Shown here: piece by piece, positions 1-4,762 of the stretch
Numbering within the stretch: position 1 is the stretch's first letter
Layout of the letters: every line of letters begins with the position of its first letter
Assembly (NCBI GenBank): GCA_902796625.1
Contig: CADBPX010000105.1
Coordinates: 1 to 6,980, forward strand
Length of the DNA stretch: 6,980 nucleotides
From: an uncultured Pseudomonadota bacterium
Lineage (GTDB): Bacteria > Pseudomonadota > Alphaproteobacteria > RF32 > CAG-239
Direction: 5' to 3'
Made by a program: the position numbers and the translations under genes
The notes under the pieces: generated by a model
The model's input: the letters and a program-made list of their open reading frames with translations, nothing else
Database searches by the model: none
Told to the model about the DNA's origin: nothing

Positions 1-165
1 AATGTTCATCAGAATGAAGTGGGTAACGTTGCGTTAAGATTGTTGTCTGATTTGGGCACGGCAATTACCGGCGAGGTTTTACATGTCGATTGCGGCTATA
101 ACACAATTGCCATGGTTAATTTGGATAATGCCGCCGAAAGCGGAGATGTGCTGAAAGAATTCTAG
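1..165 (+). CDS. fabI: Enoyl-[acyl-carrier-protein] reductase (NADH), C-terminal fragment
   Basis: Frame 1 is open from the first base to TAG at 163-165 and gives the last 54 residues of a protein whose 5' part lies outside the window. The segment NEVGNVALRLLSDLGTAITG followed by GEVLHVDCGYN matches the C-terminal end of FabI, a short-chain dehydrogenase/reductase whose members end with a 'GN-A-FL-SDL---ITGE--HVD-GY' block. FabI does the last reduction of each fatty-acid elongation cycle, turning trans-2-enoyl-ACP into acyl-ACP with NADH, in the cytoplasm. The catalytic Tyr and Lys lie upstream and cannot be checked. After the conserved block there is a short tail ending DVLKEF. A terminator starts about 20 bases after the stop, so the gene ends its transcription unit. 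Another SDR paralog is possible, but the GEV-HVD-GY ending favours FabI. Confidence 0.85.
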   Translation, partial: NVHQNEVGNVALRLLSDLGTAITGEVLHVDCGYNTIAMVNLDNAAESGDVLKEF

Positions 166-183
166 AAAATCCTATTGCAAAGG

Positions 184-220
184 AAAAACTCTTCATCTGT
201 GTATGGAGAGTTTTTTTTGT
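184..220 (+). terminator. Rho-independent terminator after fabI
   Basis: CTCTTCAT (189-196) pairs with ATGGAGAG (203-210) around a six-base loop, with one T-G wobble. The stem is extended by AAAAA (184-188) against TTTTT (211-215), and the T run continues to 218. It separates fabI from the glycosyltransferase promoter. Confidence 0.85.
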
Positions 221-249
221 TTGCAAGAAAGTAAAATTGGCAATAATAT
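221..249 (+). promoter_or_regulatory. Sigma-70-type promoter for the glycosyltransferase
   Basis: TTGCAA (221-226) and TAATAT (244-249) are separated by exactly 17 bases. This puts transcription start near 256 and leaves a short leader holding the GAGG ribosome site (268-271) seven bases before the ATG at 279. It lies directly after the fabI terminator, which supports an independent unit. In AT-rich DNA chance matches are common. Confidence 0.5.
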
Positions 250-278
250 AGTATATCGTCAAGAATAGAGGTTTTAAA

Positions 279-1040
279 ATGGTTAAACTGTCAGCTTATA
301 TTGTAACATTAAATGAAGAAGATCGCCTTGGCAGAACACTGCAGGCGCTACGGCAAGTGGCCGATGAAATATGGGTGATTGATAGCGGAAGTACCGATAA
401 AACGCAGGAAATCGCCGAAGCTAACGGTGCAAAGTTTGTCTATCACGAATGGAAAAATATATCTTCACAAAAACATTTCGGTCAGGAGTTGTGTGAAAAT
501 GATTGGGTAATTTCTCTGGATTCTGACGAAGTGTTGTCGCCGGAGCTGATTGCGGAGATTAATGCCGTTAAAGAAAATCCACAAGCTGACGGTTACTGGG
601 TAAAAATTTGCGATATGTTGCCGGGCGATAAAAAACCACGACTGTTTGCTAAATCTTATAATTTAGTACGTTTATACAATCGCAAAAAATGCAATATGCC
701 GGATGATTTAACCAATGACCGAGTGGTTCTCGGCGACGGGGCAACAACCGCTCAATTAAAAAACAAAATTTTCCATTATTCATACTTGTCTTTGACCAAG
801 ACGTGGTTCAAACTGAATATGTATACTGATGAGCTGGTTAAAACTGCGATTATACAAGGACGTTATTATACGCATTTGCGCCTATATACCGAATTTGTCC
901 GCCAGTTTTTTTGTTATTACTTTATTAAACGCTATTTTCTATATGGAACTTGCGGTTTTTGGATGGCAACAACACTCGCTTATTTCCGCTTTTTAAAAAT
1001 TGCCAAATGGTTTGAATGGCGTGCTCTTAACAAAAAATAA
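279..1040 (+). CDS. Family-2 glycosyltransferase, LPS core WaaE/KdtX-like
   Basis: A 253-residue GT-A-fold sugar transferase, the usual size for WaaE/KdtX-type enzymes, which add a glucose-like sugar from a nucleotide donor to the inner core of lipopolysaccharide at the cytoplasmic face of the inner membrane. Visible motifs are the N-terminal strand and loop SAYIVTLNEEDRLGRTL (5-21), the nucleotide-binding VIDSGSTDKT (33-42), and the metal-binding D81-S-D83 followed by E84 in WVISLDSDE. The W58-K59-N60 with S63-Q64-K65 stretch is also typical of this subfamily. The C-terminal 60 residues are aromatic and basic with a hydrophobic part (YGTCGFWMATTLAYF), likely resting on the membrane. Start: ATG 279 with GAGG seven bases upstream. 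It is monocistronic by position, since a new promoter begins 16 bases after the stop. The exact acceptor sugar cannot be read from sequence. Confidence 0.85.
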   Translation: MVKLSAYIVTLNEEDRLGRTLQALRQVADEIWVIDSGSTDKTQEIAEANGAKFVYHEWKNISSQKHFGQELCENDWVISLDSDEVLSPELIAEINAVKENPQADGYWVKICDMLPGDKKPRLFAKSYNLVRLYNRKKCNMPDDLTNDRVVLGDGATTAQLKNKIFHYSYLSLTKTWFKLNMYTDELVKTAIIQGRYYTHLRLYTEFVRQFFCYYFIKRYFLYGTCGFWMATTLAYFRFLKIAKWFEWRALNKK

Positions 1041-1055
1041 AATTTAGAAAAAATA

Positions 1056-1083
1056 TTGACAAATTTTATGCCTGTGCTATAAA
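1056..1083 (+). promoter_or_regulatory. Strong extended -10 promoter of the small-protein operon
   Basis: A perfect -35, TTGACA (1056-1061), is followed after 16 bases by TATAAA (1078-1083), preceded by TGC (1075-1077), an extended -10. Predicted start is near 1090. The resulting leader of about 40 bases is almost pure A/T, pyrimidine-rich just before the ATG at 1131, and has no Shine-Dalgarno. This is the best promoter by consensus in the window. Confidence 0.75.
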
Positions 1084-1130
1084 TTAAGTTAATTCACTTA
1101 TTTTTATTAACTTATTAATCTTTTTTTATT

Positions 1131-1271
1131 ATGGCACAAAAAAAACCGGAAACCAAAAGTCGCAAAAAGGCTAAAGGTTCAAACCAAAAGTCCAAAGTTG
1201 AAAAAACCGAATATCAGCTGGATCGTGAGGCTCAGAAGAATGCCCCGCGCCGCAAAAAACGCAAAAAATAA
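1131..1271 (+). CDS. 46-residue Lys/Arg-rich small protein, unknown function
   Basis: A short open frame of 46 codons starting MAQKKPETKSRKKAKG and ending RRKKRKK. It holds 14 Lys and 5 Arg against 5 acidic residues, has no hydrophobic segment and no Cys, and is probably disordered. I do not recognise it. Support for it being real: it is the first ATG after a near-consensus promoter, it opens an evident operon, and its stop is followed 42 bases later by the next gene. There is no Shine-Dalgarno; the leader before the ATG is CTTTTTTTATT. Such basic tails commonly bind nucleic acid, ribosomes or acidic proteins. Since the next two products are mildly acidic, carrier-like proteins, binding one of them is a possible role, but only inference. 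The alternative is that this stretch is merely a leader. Confidence 0.6.
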   Translation: MAQKKPETKSRKKAKGSNQKSKVEKTEYQLDREAQKNAPRRKKRKK

Positions 1272-1289
1272 CGCGCGTTTTTGCGGGCG
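1248..1289 (+). other. Imperfect hairpin over the stop codon of the small basic gene
   Basis: CGCCGCAAAAA (1248-1258) pairs with TTTTTGCGGGCG (1278-1289) with one bulged G, and CGC/GCG can add three more pairs past a bulged A. The stop codon 1269-1271 lies in the loop. No T run follows, so it is not a classical terminator. It could be an RNA-processing or partial attenuation structure that lowers expression of the genes after it. Confidence 0.4.
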
Positions 1290-1313
1290 TCTCCTTAACT
1301 AAAAATTCAAGTT

Positions 1314-1580
1314 ATGGATGTTCAAAGAGTCGTTATTGCGATTGTCGAAAAAGTTATTGATGACATGTATCGACGGCGCGAAGATTTGCATGATAAACCT
1401 CCTTCGGTTAATACGGAGCAGTTTCTGAAGAAGGATTTGCATCTTGACGGATTTGCTCTCAATTCTCTGATTTGGCAGTTAGAGGATCAATTTTGGTGGG
1501 GAGTTATATCGTTGGGCGATATGATTCCTGATGTTAGGGTTTCACAGTTAGTTGAAATTGTCAAAAAACAAATTTACTGA
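1314..1580 (+). CDS. Acyl-carrier-protein-like small protein lacking the attachment serine
   Basis: An 88-residue protein. Its second half lines up without gaps on the helix-2 region of acyl carrier proteins: residues 41-60, DLHLDGFALNSLIWQLEDQF, against the family pattern DLG-DSLD-VEL---LEEEF, followed by a DMIPD turn (69-73) and a VSQLVEIVKKQI helix (76-87) like the family's T--DL-DYI ending. The 4'-phosphopantetheine serine of the DSL motif is replaced by Gly46 (D45-G46-F47), so if this is the ACP fold it cannot be charged in the normal way. Two Trp (61-62) sit where ACPs have a polar loop. Net charge is about -4, milder than true ACPs. No Shine-Dalgarno precedes the ATG. It lies 42 bases after the 46-residue gene and 3 bases before the next gene. 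Fold assignment is by eye; an unrelated four-helix protein is the alternative. Confidence 0.6.
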   Translation: MDVQRVVIAIVEKVIDDMYRRREDLHDKPPSVNTEQFLKKDLHLDGFALNSLIWQLEDQFWWGVISLGDMIPDVRVSQLVEIVKKQIY

Positions 1581-1583
1581 TTT

Positions 1584-1829
1584 ATGGCAAGACAAAAAAT
1601 TTTGGACGTCATTTTGAAGGAAGTGCGCCAGATGGTTCCGGAACCGGAAAATGTGAATGAGTTTACTTCCTTGGAAGAATTAAATTTCTCTCTTGATGAA
1701 CTTAGCCGGTTGGCATACAGGCTGCGAAAAGTTCTCAAAGAGCAAGGGATAGTCTCCTTCACGGATCGTTTCAAACAATCAACACTGGAAGATTTGGCCG
1801 ATTATATCGCCTATGTTTCCGGTAAGTAA
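1584..1829 (+). CDS. Second acyl-carrier-protein-like small protein, non-canonical
   Basis: An 81-residue protein whose stretch from S29 (SLEELNFSLDELSRLAYRL) to a TLEDLADYI helix (67-75) follows the helix-2 to helix-4 layout of acyl carrier proteins. It also lines up without gaps on the upstream neighbour: D-G-F-A-L-N-S-L-I-W-Q-L there, S-L-D-E-L-S-R-L-A-Y-R-L here. The DSL motif is not intact. F35-S36-L37 has a serine, but the invariant Asp before it is missing, and in the gap-free alignment the serine falls one position early, with Leu at the attachment site. Charge is about -2, unusually basic for an ACP. The ATG follows the previous stop by only three bases, with no Shine-Dalgarno, suggesting translation by re-initiation and production in a fixed ratio with its partner. 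A terminator begins two bases after the stop. Function is not recognised. Confidence 0.6.
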   Translation: MARQKILDVILKEVRQMVPEPENVNEFTSLEELNFSLDELSRLAYRLRKVLKEQGIVSFTDRFKQSTLEDLADYIAYVSGK

Positions 1830-1830
1830 G

Positions 1831-1864
1831 AAAAAAGCTCTCATTTTTATGAGAGCTTTTTTTT
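1831..1864 (+). terminator. Strong intrinsic terminator closing the small-protein operon
   Basis: AAAAAAGCTCTCAT (1831-1844) pairs perfectly with ATGAGAGCTTTTTT (1849-1862) around a TTTT loop, and the T run extends to 1864. It ends the transcription unit that begins at the promoter at 1056-1083. Confidence 0.92.
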
Positions 1865-1888
1865 AACTGAAATGTAATACTGTACTTA

Positions 1889-1917
1889 TTGTTTTTCTTT
1901 TCTAATTATGGTAAAAT
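1889..1917 (+). promoter_or_regulatory. Promoter of the first tandem paralog
   Basis: TTGTTT (1889-1894) and TAAAAT (1912-1917) are 17 bases apart, and TGG (1909-1911) before the -10 makes it an extended -10 element. Transcription would start near 1924, shortly before the TAACAGGAGGTG leader. Confidence 0.5.
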
Positions 1918-1931
1918 AGATAACAAGTTTA

Positions 1932-1943
1932 TAACAGGAGGTG
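1932..1943 (+). promoter_or_regulatory. Consensus ribosome binding site, first paralog
   Basis: TAACAGGAGGTG contains the eight-base AGGAGGTG (1936-1943), a full complement to the 16S 3' end, with four bases between it and the ATG at 1948. The same twelve bases with the same spacing recur at 3004-3015. This contrasts with the SD-less starts of the preceding operon. Confidence 0.9.
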
Positions 1944-1947
1944 TAAG

Positions 1948-2880
1948 ATGGGAAAACGGCCAAGACGCAGCAGCCAAGCCAATGGAACCAAGCAAACCGT
2001 AAAAAAAGATAGCAATCAAGCAAAAAAAGTCGGAAATTGGCAGGCTACACAAGCTAAAACCGAAATTGTTGCCGATTATGAGGCGGCAATTCCTTCCAAC
2101 TTGCCGGAAGATAAAAGAGACGGTTATGAAGCATATTCGCAAGATGTAACTAAAAATTTTGCCATTTCTTATGCGCGCAAGATGAATAGCGAGGTTATCG
2201 GAAACAAAACTATGCAGATTCAGAATAAGCGCTATTATTGCGAGGAATACGCCAACAAGTGTTATATTGATACAATACCGAGAGTTGAAGGTGCGGGAAT
2301 TTATAAAGGAATGCCGCAAGATGTCGGGTGTGTTAAAGCTGTTGACAAGAATTATAAAATGGCACAAAACAATCCCGAAATCGGCGGTGGCTGCGTTAAC
2401 ATAAAAGATTATGTAGCCGAAGTACAAAAAAAAGATCCGTACTGTGTTATTCAGGTTGAAGTTCCCAGCAGTACTAATACAAGCAGCGGTCTGCACTGGG
2501 TAACCATTGCCCCGACGCTTGATGAAAAAGGTAATCCGGTGATTGATCCAGAAACTAATCTGCCGAAGATGACGGTTTACAGTTTTAACAGAGATAAAAA
2601 AACACCGCTGGAAAATTACGGAACTCAGTATGGTTTTTGTACCAATATGAATGACTATGCACGCAGTCAGCTGAAAAAGGAATATGAAAATAATCCGGAA
2701 AAGACCCAACAAAAAATTGATTCCTACAATAGCCAAGAACACTCTCTTCCGGAATATACCCCTCCTAAACCAAGGGCGGCGAGCAACGGGAGTAAAAAGA
2801 AAACAAACAGAAAAACCAGAAGATCCGTTGGCGGTAATAAGGCTCGTGTTGCTTCAAAAAGCGGACGAGACGGAAGATAA
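1948..2880 (+). CDS. Unrecognised protein with Cys-His-Asn core and basic tails, paralog 1
   Basis: A 310-residue protein, family not recognised. A Lys/Gln/Ser-rich basic N-terminus (1-42) precedes a core starting ADYEAAIPSNLPE. Inside it are C98-E-E-Y-A-N-K-C105 at the start of a likely helix, an invariant NPEIGGG-VNIKDYVAEVQK block, L182-H183-W184-VTIAP on a likely strand, and VYSFN214RD on the next strand. Cys, then His, then Asn on successive elements is the order of papain-like thiol hydrolases (peptidases, amidases, some bacterial effectors), so a cysteine hydrolase is a reasonable guess, not a demonstration. The tail from about 266 is basic and low in complexity (SKKKTNRKTRRS) and resembles a nucleic-acid-binding or nuclear-localisation segment. 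There is no signal peptide or membrane helix. Start: ATG with a perfect SD. It is monocistronic, with its own promoter and terminator, and is followed by a diverged copy at 3020. Confidence 0.8.
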   Translation: MGKRPRRSSQANGTKQTVKKDSNQAKKVGNWQATQAKTEIVADYEAAIPSNLPEDKRDGYEAYSQDVTKNFAISYARKMNSEVIGNKTMQIQNKRYYCEEYANKCYIDTIPRVEGAGIYKGMPQDVGCVKAVDKNYKMAQNNPEIGGGCVNIKDYVAEVQKKDPYCVIQVEVPSSTNTSSGLHWVTIAPTLDEKGNPVIDPETNLPKMTVYSFNRDKKTPLENYGTQYGFCTNMNDYARSQLKKEYENNPEKTQQKIDSYNSQEHSLPEYTPPKPRAASNGSKKKTNRKTRRSVGGNKARVASKSGRDGR

Positions 2881-2893
2881 AACAGATTTCGTT

Positions 2894-2930
2894 AAAACAA
2901 CTCCGGTTAAACACCGGAGTTGTTTTTTGT
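2894..2930 (+). terminator. Intrinsic terminator after paralog 1
   Basis: AAAACAACTCCGGT (2894-2907) pairs perfectly over 14 bases with ACCGGAGTTGTTTT (2913-2926) around TAAAC, and Ts continue to 2928. The AACTCCGG core is shared with the hairpin after paralog 2. Confidence 0.92.
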
Positions 2931-2974
2931 TGTACCAATTTCACAAAAGTTTAACATAAAATTGAACGAACATA

Positions 2975-2983
2975 TGTTATAAT
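2975..2983 (+). promoter_or_regulatory. Extended -10 promoter of paralog 2
   Basis: TGT (2975-2977) directly before a perfect TATAAT (2978-2983) forms an extended -10. No good -35 lies at 16-18 bases; TTGAAC at 2962-2967 is too close and TTTAAC at 2950-2955 too far. Extended -10 promoters can work without a -35, or an activator may be needed. Predicted start is near 2990. Confidence 0.6.
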
Positions 2984-2990
2984 ACACTTA

Positions 2991-3015
2991 TAGAGGAAAA
3001 CTCTAACAGGAGGTG
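2991..3015 (+). promoter_or_regulatory. 5' leader hairpin and consensus ribosome site, paralog 2
   Basis: TAGAG (2991-2995) and CTCTA (3001-3005) can form a five-pair hairpin around GAAAA at the predicted very 5' end of the mRNA. It stops two bases before the AGGAGGTG site (3008-3015), which is four bases from the ATG. Such a 5' hairpin often stabilises mRNA. Paralog 1 has the same SD but not this hairpin. Confidence 0.55.
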
Positions 3016-3019
3016 CGAG

Positions 3020-3946
3020 ATGGCTAAAAAAAATGTAAGACGTAGCAATAGTGCTCGTAAAAATACTAAAAAGAAAATGTCTAATGATAATAAAAAAGCC
3101 CAGAGAGCAGGGTGGAGATCTAAGATGAGAGCCAGCACATATATCCCTGCTGACTATGAAGCGGCAATTCCTTCCAATTTACCGGAAGAGCAAAGAGAAG
3201 GTTATGATGCATATTTGCAAGATGTAACCAAAAATTTTGCAATTGAATATGCCAGAACCATGAACAGTGAGGTCGGCCATAAAACGATGGGGGTTCAGTA
3301 TCCGGGAGCCTATTGTGAAGAATATGCCAATAAGTGCGAAAATGACACATTGCCGCGGGTTGACGGAGCGGCTGATCTGTATAAAGGACGCCCGCAAACC
3401 GTTTCTTGCCCGAGAAGTAATGATAAAAATTACGATCTAATCCGTAAAAATCCGGAAATCGGCGGTGGTTATGTTAATATAAAAGATTATGTTGCTGAGG
3501 TACAAAAACATGATCCGTATTGTGTGATTGACGTGGTTATTGTTAACAGTAAGGGCGGTTTACACCGTGTAACTATTGCTCCGACAATTGATGATAATGG
3601 TAATCCGGTGATTGATCCGCAGACAAACTTGCCGAAAATGACGGTATATAGCTTTAATAGAGATCGCAAGACGCCATTGGAATCCTATAAAACAAAACAA
3701 GGTTTTTGTACTAATATGAATGATTACGCTCGTTGCCAGCTAAGAAAAGATTATGAAAGAGATCCGGTCAACACTCAGCAAAGAATTGATGATTATAATC
3801 AAACTGAACATCAGGTTCGACCTCGCAGAAGATCGCAAAGAGCATCATCTAACGGTCAGAGCAAACCAAGATCCAGCAGTGCTAACAGAGGAAATAACCC
3901 GAGTAGCAGAAATAACCGAAGATTATCGCAAAGTCGCGGAAGATAA
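3020..3946 (+). CDS. Unrecognised protein with Cys-His-Asn core and basic tails, paralog 2
   Basis: A 308-residue copy of the gene at 1948. Candidate triad residues keep their places: C99 in YCEEYANKC, H182 in GGLHRVTIAPT and N213 in VYSFNRD. Also kept are NPEIGGG, VNIKDYVAEVQK, the GNPVIDP-TNLPKMTVYSFNRD stretch and GFCTNMNDYAR. The residue after His changes from Trp to Arg, and a four-residue gap falls just before the GLH strand, so the active-site rim and perhaps the substrate differ. The N-terminus (1-40) is again Lys/Arg/Asn-rich, and the C-terminal 45 residues are Arg/Ser/Asn-rich where paralog 1 is mostly Lys-rich. Tails thus keep charge and low complexity but not sequence. No signal peptide is seen. 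It ends in a hairpin shared with the convergent grpE. Role unknown; an intracellular or exported hydrolase binding an anionic partner is inference. Confidence 0.8.
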   Translation: MAKKNVRRSNSARKNTKKKMSNDNKKAQRAGWRSKMRASTYIPADYEAAIPSNLPEEQREGYDAYLQDVTKNFAIEYARTMNSEVGHKTMGVQYPGAYCEEYANKCENDTLPRVDGAADLYKGRPQTVSCPRSNDKNYDLIRKNPEIGGGYVNIKDYVAEVQKHDPYCVIDVVIVNSKGGLHRVTIAPTIDDNGNPVIDPQTNLPKMTVYSFNRDRKTPLESYKTKQGFCTNMNDYARCQLRKDYERDPVNTQQRIDDYNQTEHQVRPRRRSQRASSNGQSKPRSSSANRGNNPSSRNNRRLSQSRGR

Positions 3947-3960
3947 TATGATGTGTATAA

Positions 3961-3998
3961 TCAAAATAACTCCGGACTTTCAGCCGGAGTTATTTTGA
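3961..3998. terminator. Bidirectional terminator between paralog 2 and grpE
   Basis: TCAAAATAACTCCGG (3961-3975) pairs perfectly over 15 bases with CCGGAGTTATTTTGA (3984-3998), with an eight-base loop. It lies 14 bases after the paralog 2 stop and 15 bases from the grpE stop on the other strand. Short T/A-rich flanks in both directions let it serve both convergent genes. Confidence 0.85.
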
Positions 3999-4013
3999 GA
4001 AAAGTAAATGAAC

Positions 4014-4586
4014 TTATTTGCCGCCTTTGGTAACAATTACCATAGCTTCGCGTAAAATTCGGTCATTAATGGTATATGCAGCCTGCAATTCAGAAACAAT
4101 CGTTCCGGACGGCTTTGACGGATCATCAACTTCTTGAACTACCCGTTCAAAATTCGGATCAAAAATTTTCCCTAAACAGTCGATTTTTTTTATGCCGAAT
4201 TTTTCAAAGACATGTGTCAGTTCTTTTTGTGTCATTTCTACCCCTTGAATGAAAGAACCGCACTGCTCTTGTGTTTTGTCATCAACTGCCGATAAAGCCC
4301 GATCCAAATTATCAGCCACCCCTAACAATTCTTTAGCAAAAGAAGCTAAAGCATATTTAGTATTTTTTTCCAGCTCCTGTTGGCAACGTTTTTTGGTGTT
4401 TTCAGATTCAGCATAGGCTCGTAAAAAGGAATCCTTCAATTTAGTGATTTCTTCTTGCAGTTTGGCAATTTCAGCCTCGGCAGAGGTTGTTTCATCCGCT
4501 TCTTGCTCAATTTCATTATTTAGATTATTTTGTTGCAAATTTTCTCTTTTATTTTCTTGCGGACGATTAGTATTTTTATGTGACAT
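4014..4586 (-). CDS. grpE: GrpE, nucleotide exchange factor for DnaK
   Basis: A 190-residue cytoplasmic co-chaperone, the usual length for GrpE. It speeds ADP release from DnaK (Hsp70) so that bound clients are freed, working as a homodimer. Domains: a polar Asn/Gln/Glu-rich N-terminus (1-35), a long dimerising coiled coil (about 36-100) containing the signature R56-A-Y-A-E-S-E-N63-T-K-K-R, the FAKELLGVADNLDRAL segment (83-98), then the beta domain with FDPNFERVVQEV and ELQAAYTINDRILREAMVIV (166-185). Most homologs have LRPAMV where this one has LREAMV (E180), a small oddity in a well-kept block. Start: ATG at 4586-4584, with AAGAGG six bases upstream on the minus strand. dnaK, dnaJ and hrcA are not next to it; grpE stands alone, convergent with paralog 2 and divergent from the glycogen synthase. 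Confidence 0.97.
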   Translation of the reverse strand: MSHKNTNRPQENKRENLQQNNLNNEIEQEADETTSAEAEIAKLQEEITKLKDSFLRAYAESENTKKRCQQELEKNTKYALASFAKELLGVADNLDRALSAVDDKTQEQCGSFIQGVEMTQKELTHVFEKFGIKKIDCLGKIFDPNFERVVQEVDDPSKPSGTIVSELQAAYTINDRILREAMVIVTKGGK

Positions 4587-4619
4587 TTTTTTCCTCTTTA
4601 ATTTTAAACATCAACTTAT

Positions 4620-4655
4620 ATACTAGAACTTAGTTATAAATATTTTTCAAGTCAA
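4620..4655 (-). promoter_or_regulatory. Candidate grpE promoter, possibly heat-shock type
   Basis: On the minus strand CTTGAAA (4651-4645) equals the -35 heptamer of sigma-32 promoters. It overlaps TTGACT (4655-4650), a sigma-70-like -35. Downstream is an A/T stretch with TAGTAT (4625-4620), 19 bases from TTGAAA. The C-rich sigma-32 -10 is not seen, so heat-shock control is only suggested by the heptamer and by what grpE is. No CIRCE inverted repeat is visible. Confidence 0.35.
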
Positions 4656-4691
4656 GAGTTATAGTCATAAATTAAGATTTCTTTTTTTAAG

Positions 4692-4720
4692 TTGAAAAAA
4701 AAGATAATTTAGGTTATATT
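4692..4720 (+). promoter_or_regulatory. Sigma-70-type promoter of the glycogen synthase gene
   Basis: TTGAAA (4692-4697) and TATATT (4715-4720) are separated by 17 bases, giving a start near 4727 and a leader of about 36 bases. The leader holds no clear Shine-Dalgarno before the ATG at 4763 (AAGTGTTGTT), so initiation probably relies on an unstructured A/T leader. Confidence 0.55.
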
Positions 4721-4762
4721 AAATTTATTGATATTAATTTCCGAAAAATTTTAAGTGTTGTT

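Larger units (their letters stand above)
1932..3998 (+). repeat. Tandem gene duplication (two leader-gene-terminator units)
   Basis: Two consecutive units share the TAACAGGAGGTG leader, a homologous gene of almost equal length (310 and 308 codons) and a downstream hairpin with the core AACTCCGG/CCGGAGTT. Hand alignment of the protein cores gives roughly 70% identical residues, while the N- and C-terminal tails hardly align. The unit period is about 1.07 kb. The conserved leader and hairpin show that the whole transcription unit was duplicated, not just the coding frame. Divergence is large enough that the event is not very recent. Confidence 0.85.

Noticed and set aside
1574..1774. 66-codon minus-strand frame opposite the second carrier-like gene
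   Set aside because: No ribosome site or promoter; it overlaps the well-supported plus-strand gene.
1906..2742. Long (278-codon) minus-strand open frame rich in hydrophobic residues, looking like a membrane protein
   Set aside because: It is the antisense of paralog 1. The matching region of paralog 2 is broken into short pieces on the minus strand, so the frame is not conserved, and there is no ribosome site. The plus-strand gene has SD, promoter, terminator and a conserved copy.
2684..2959. 91-codon plus-strand frame overlapping the end of paralog 1
   Set aside because: It is out of frame inside the basic tail of paralog 1 and runs through its terminator hairpin. No SD, and the equivalent frame at 3753-3998 in copy 2 gives a different protein.
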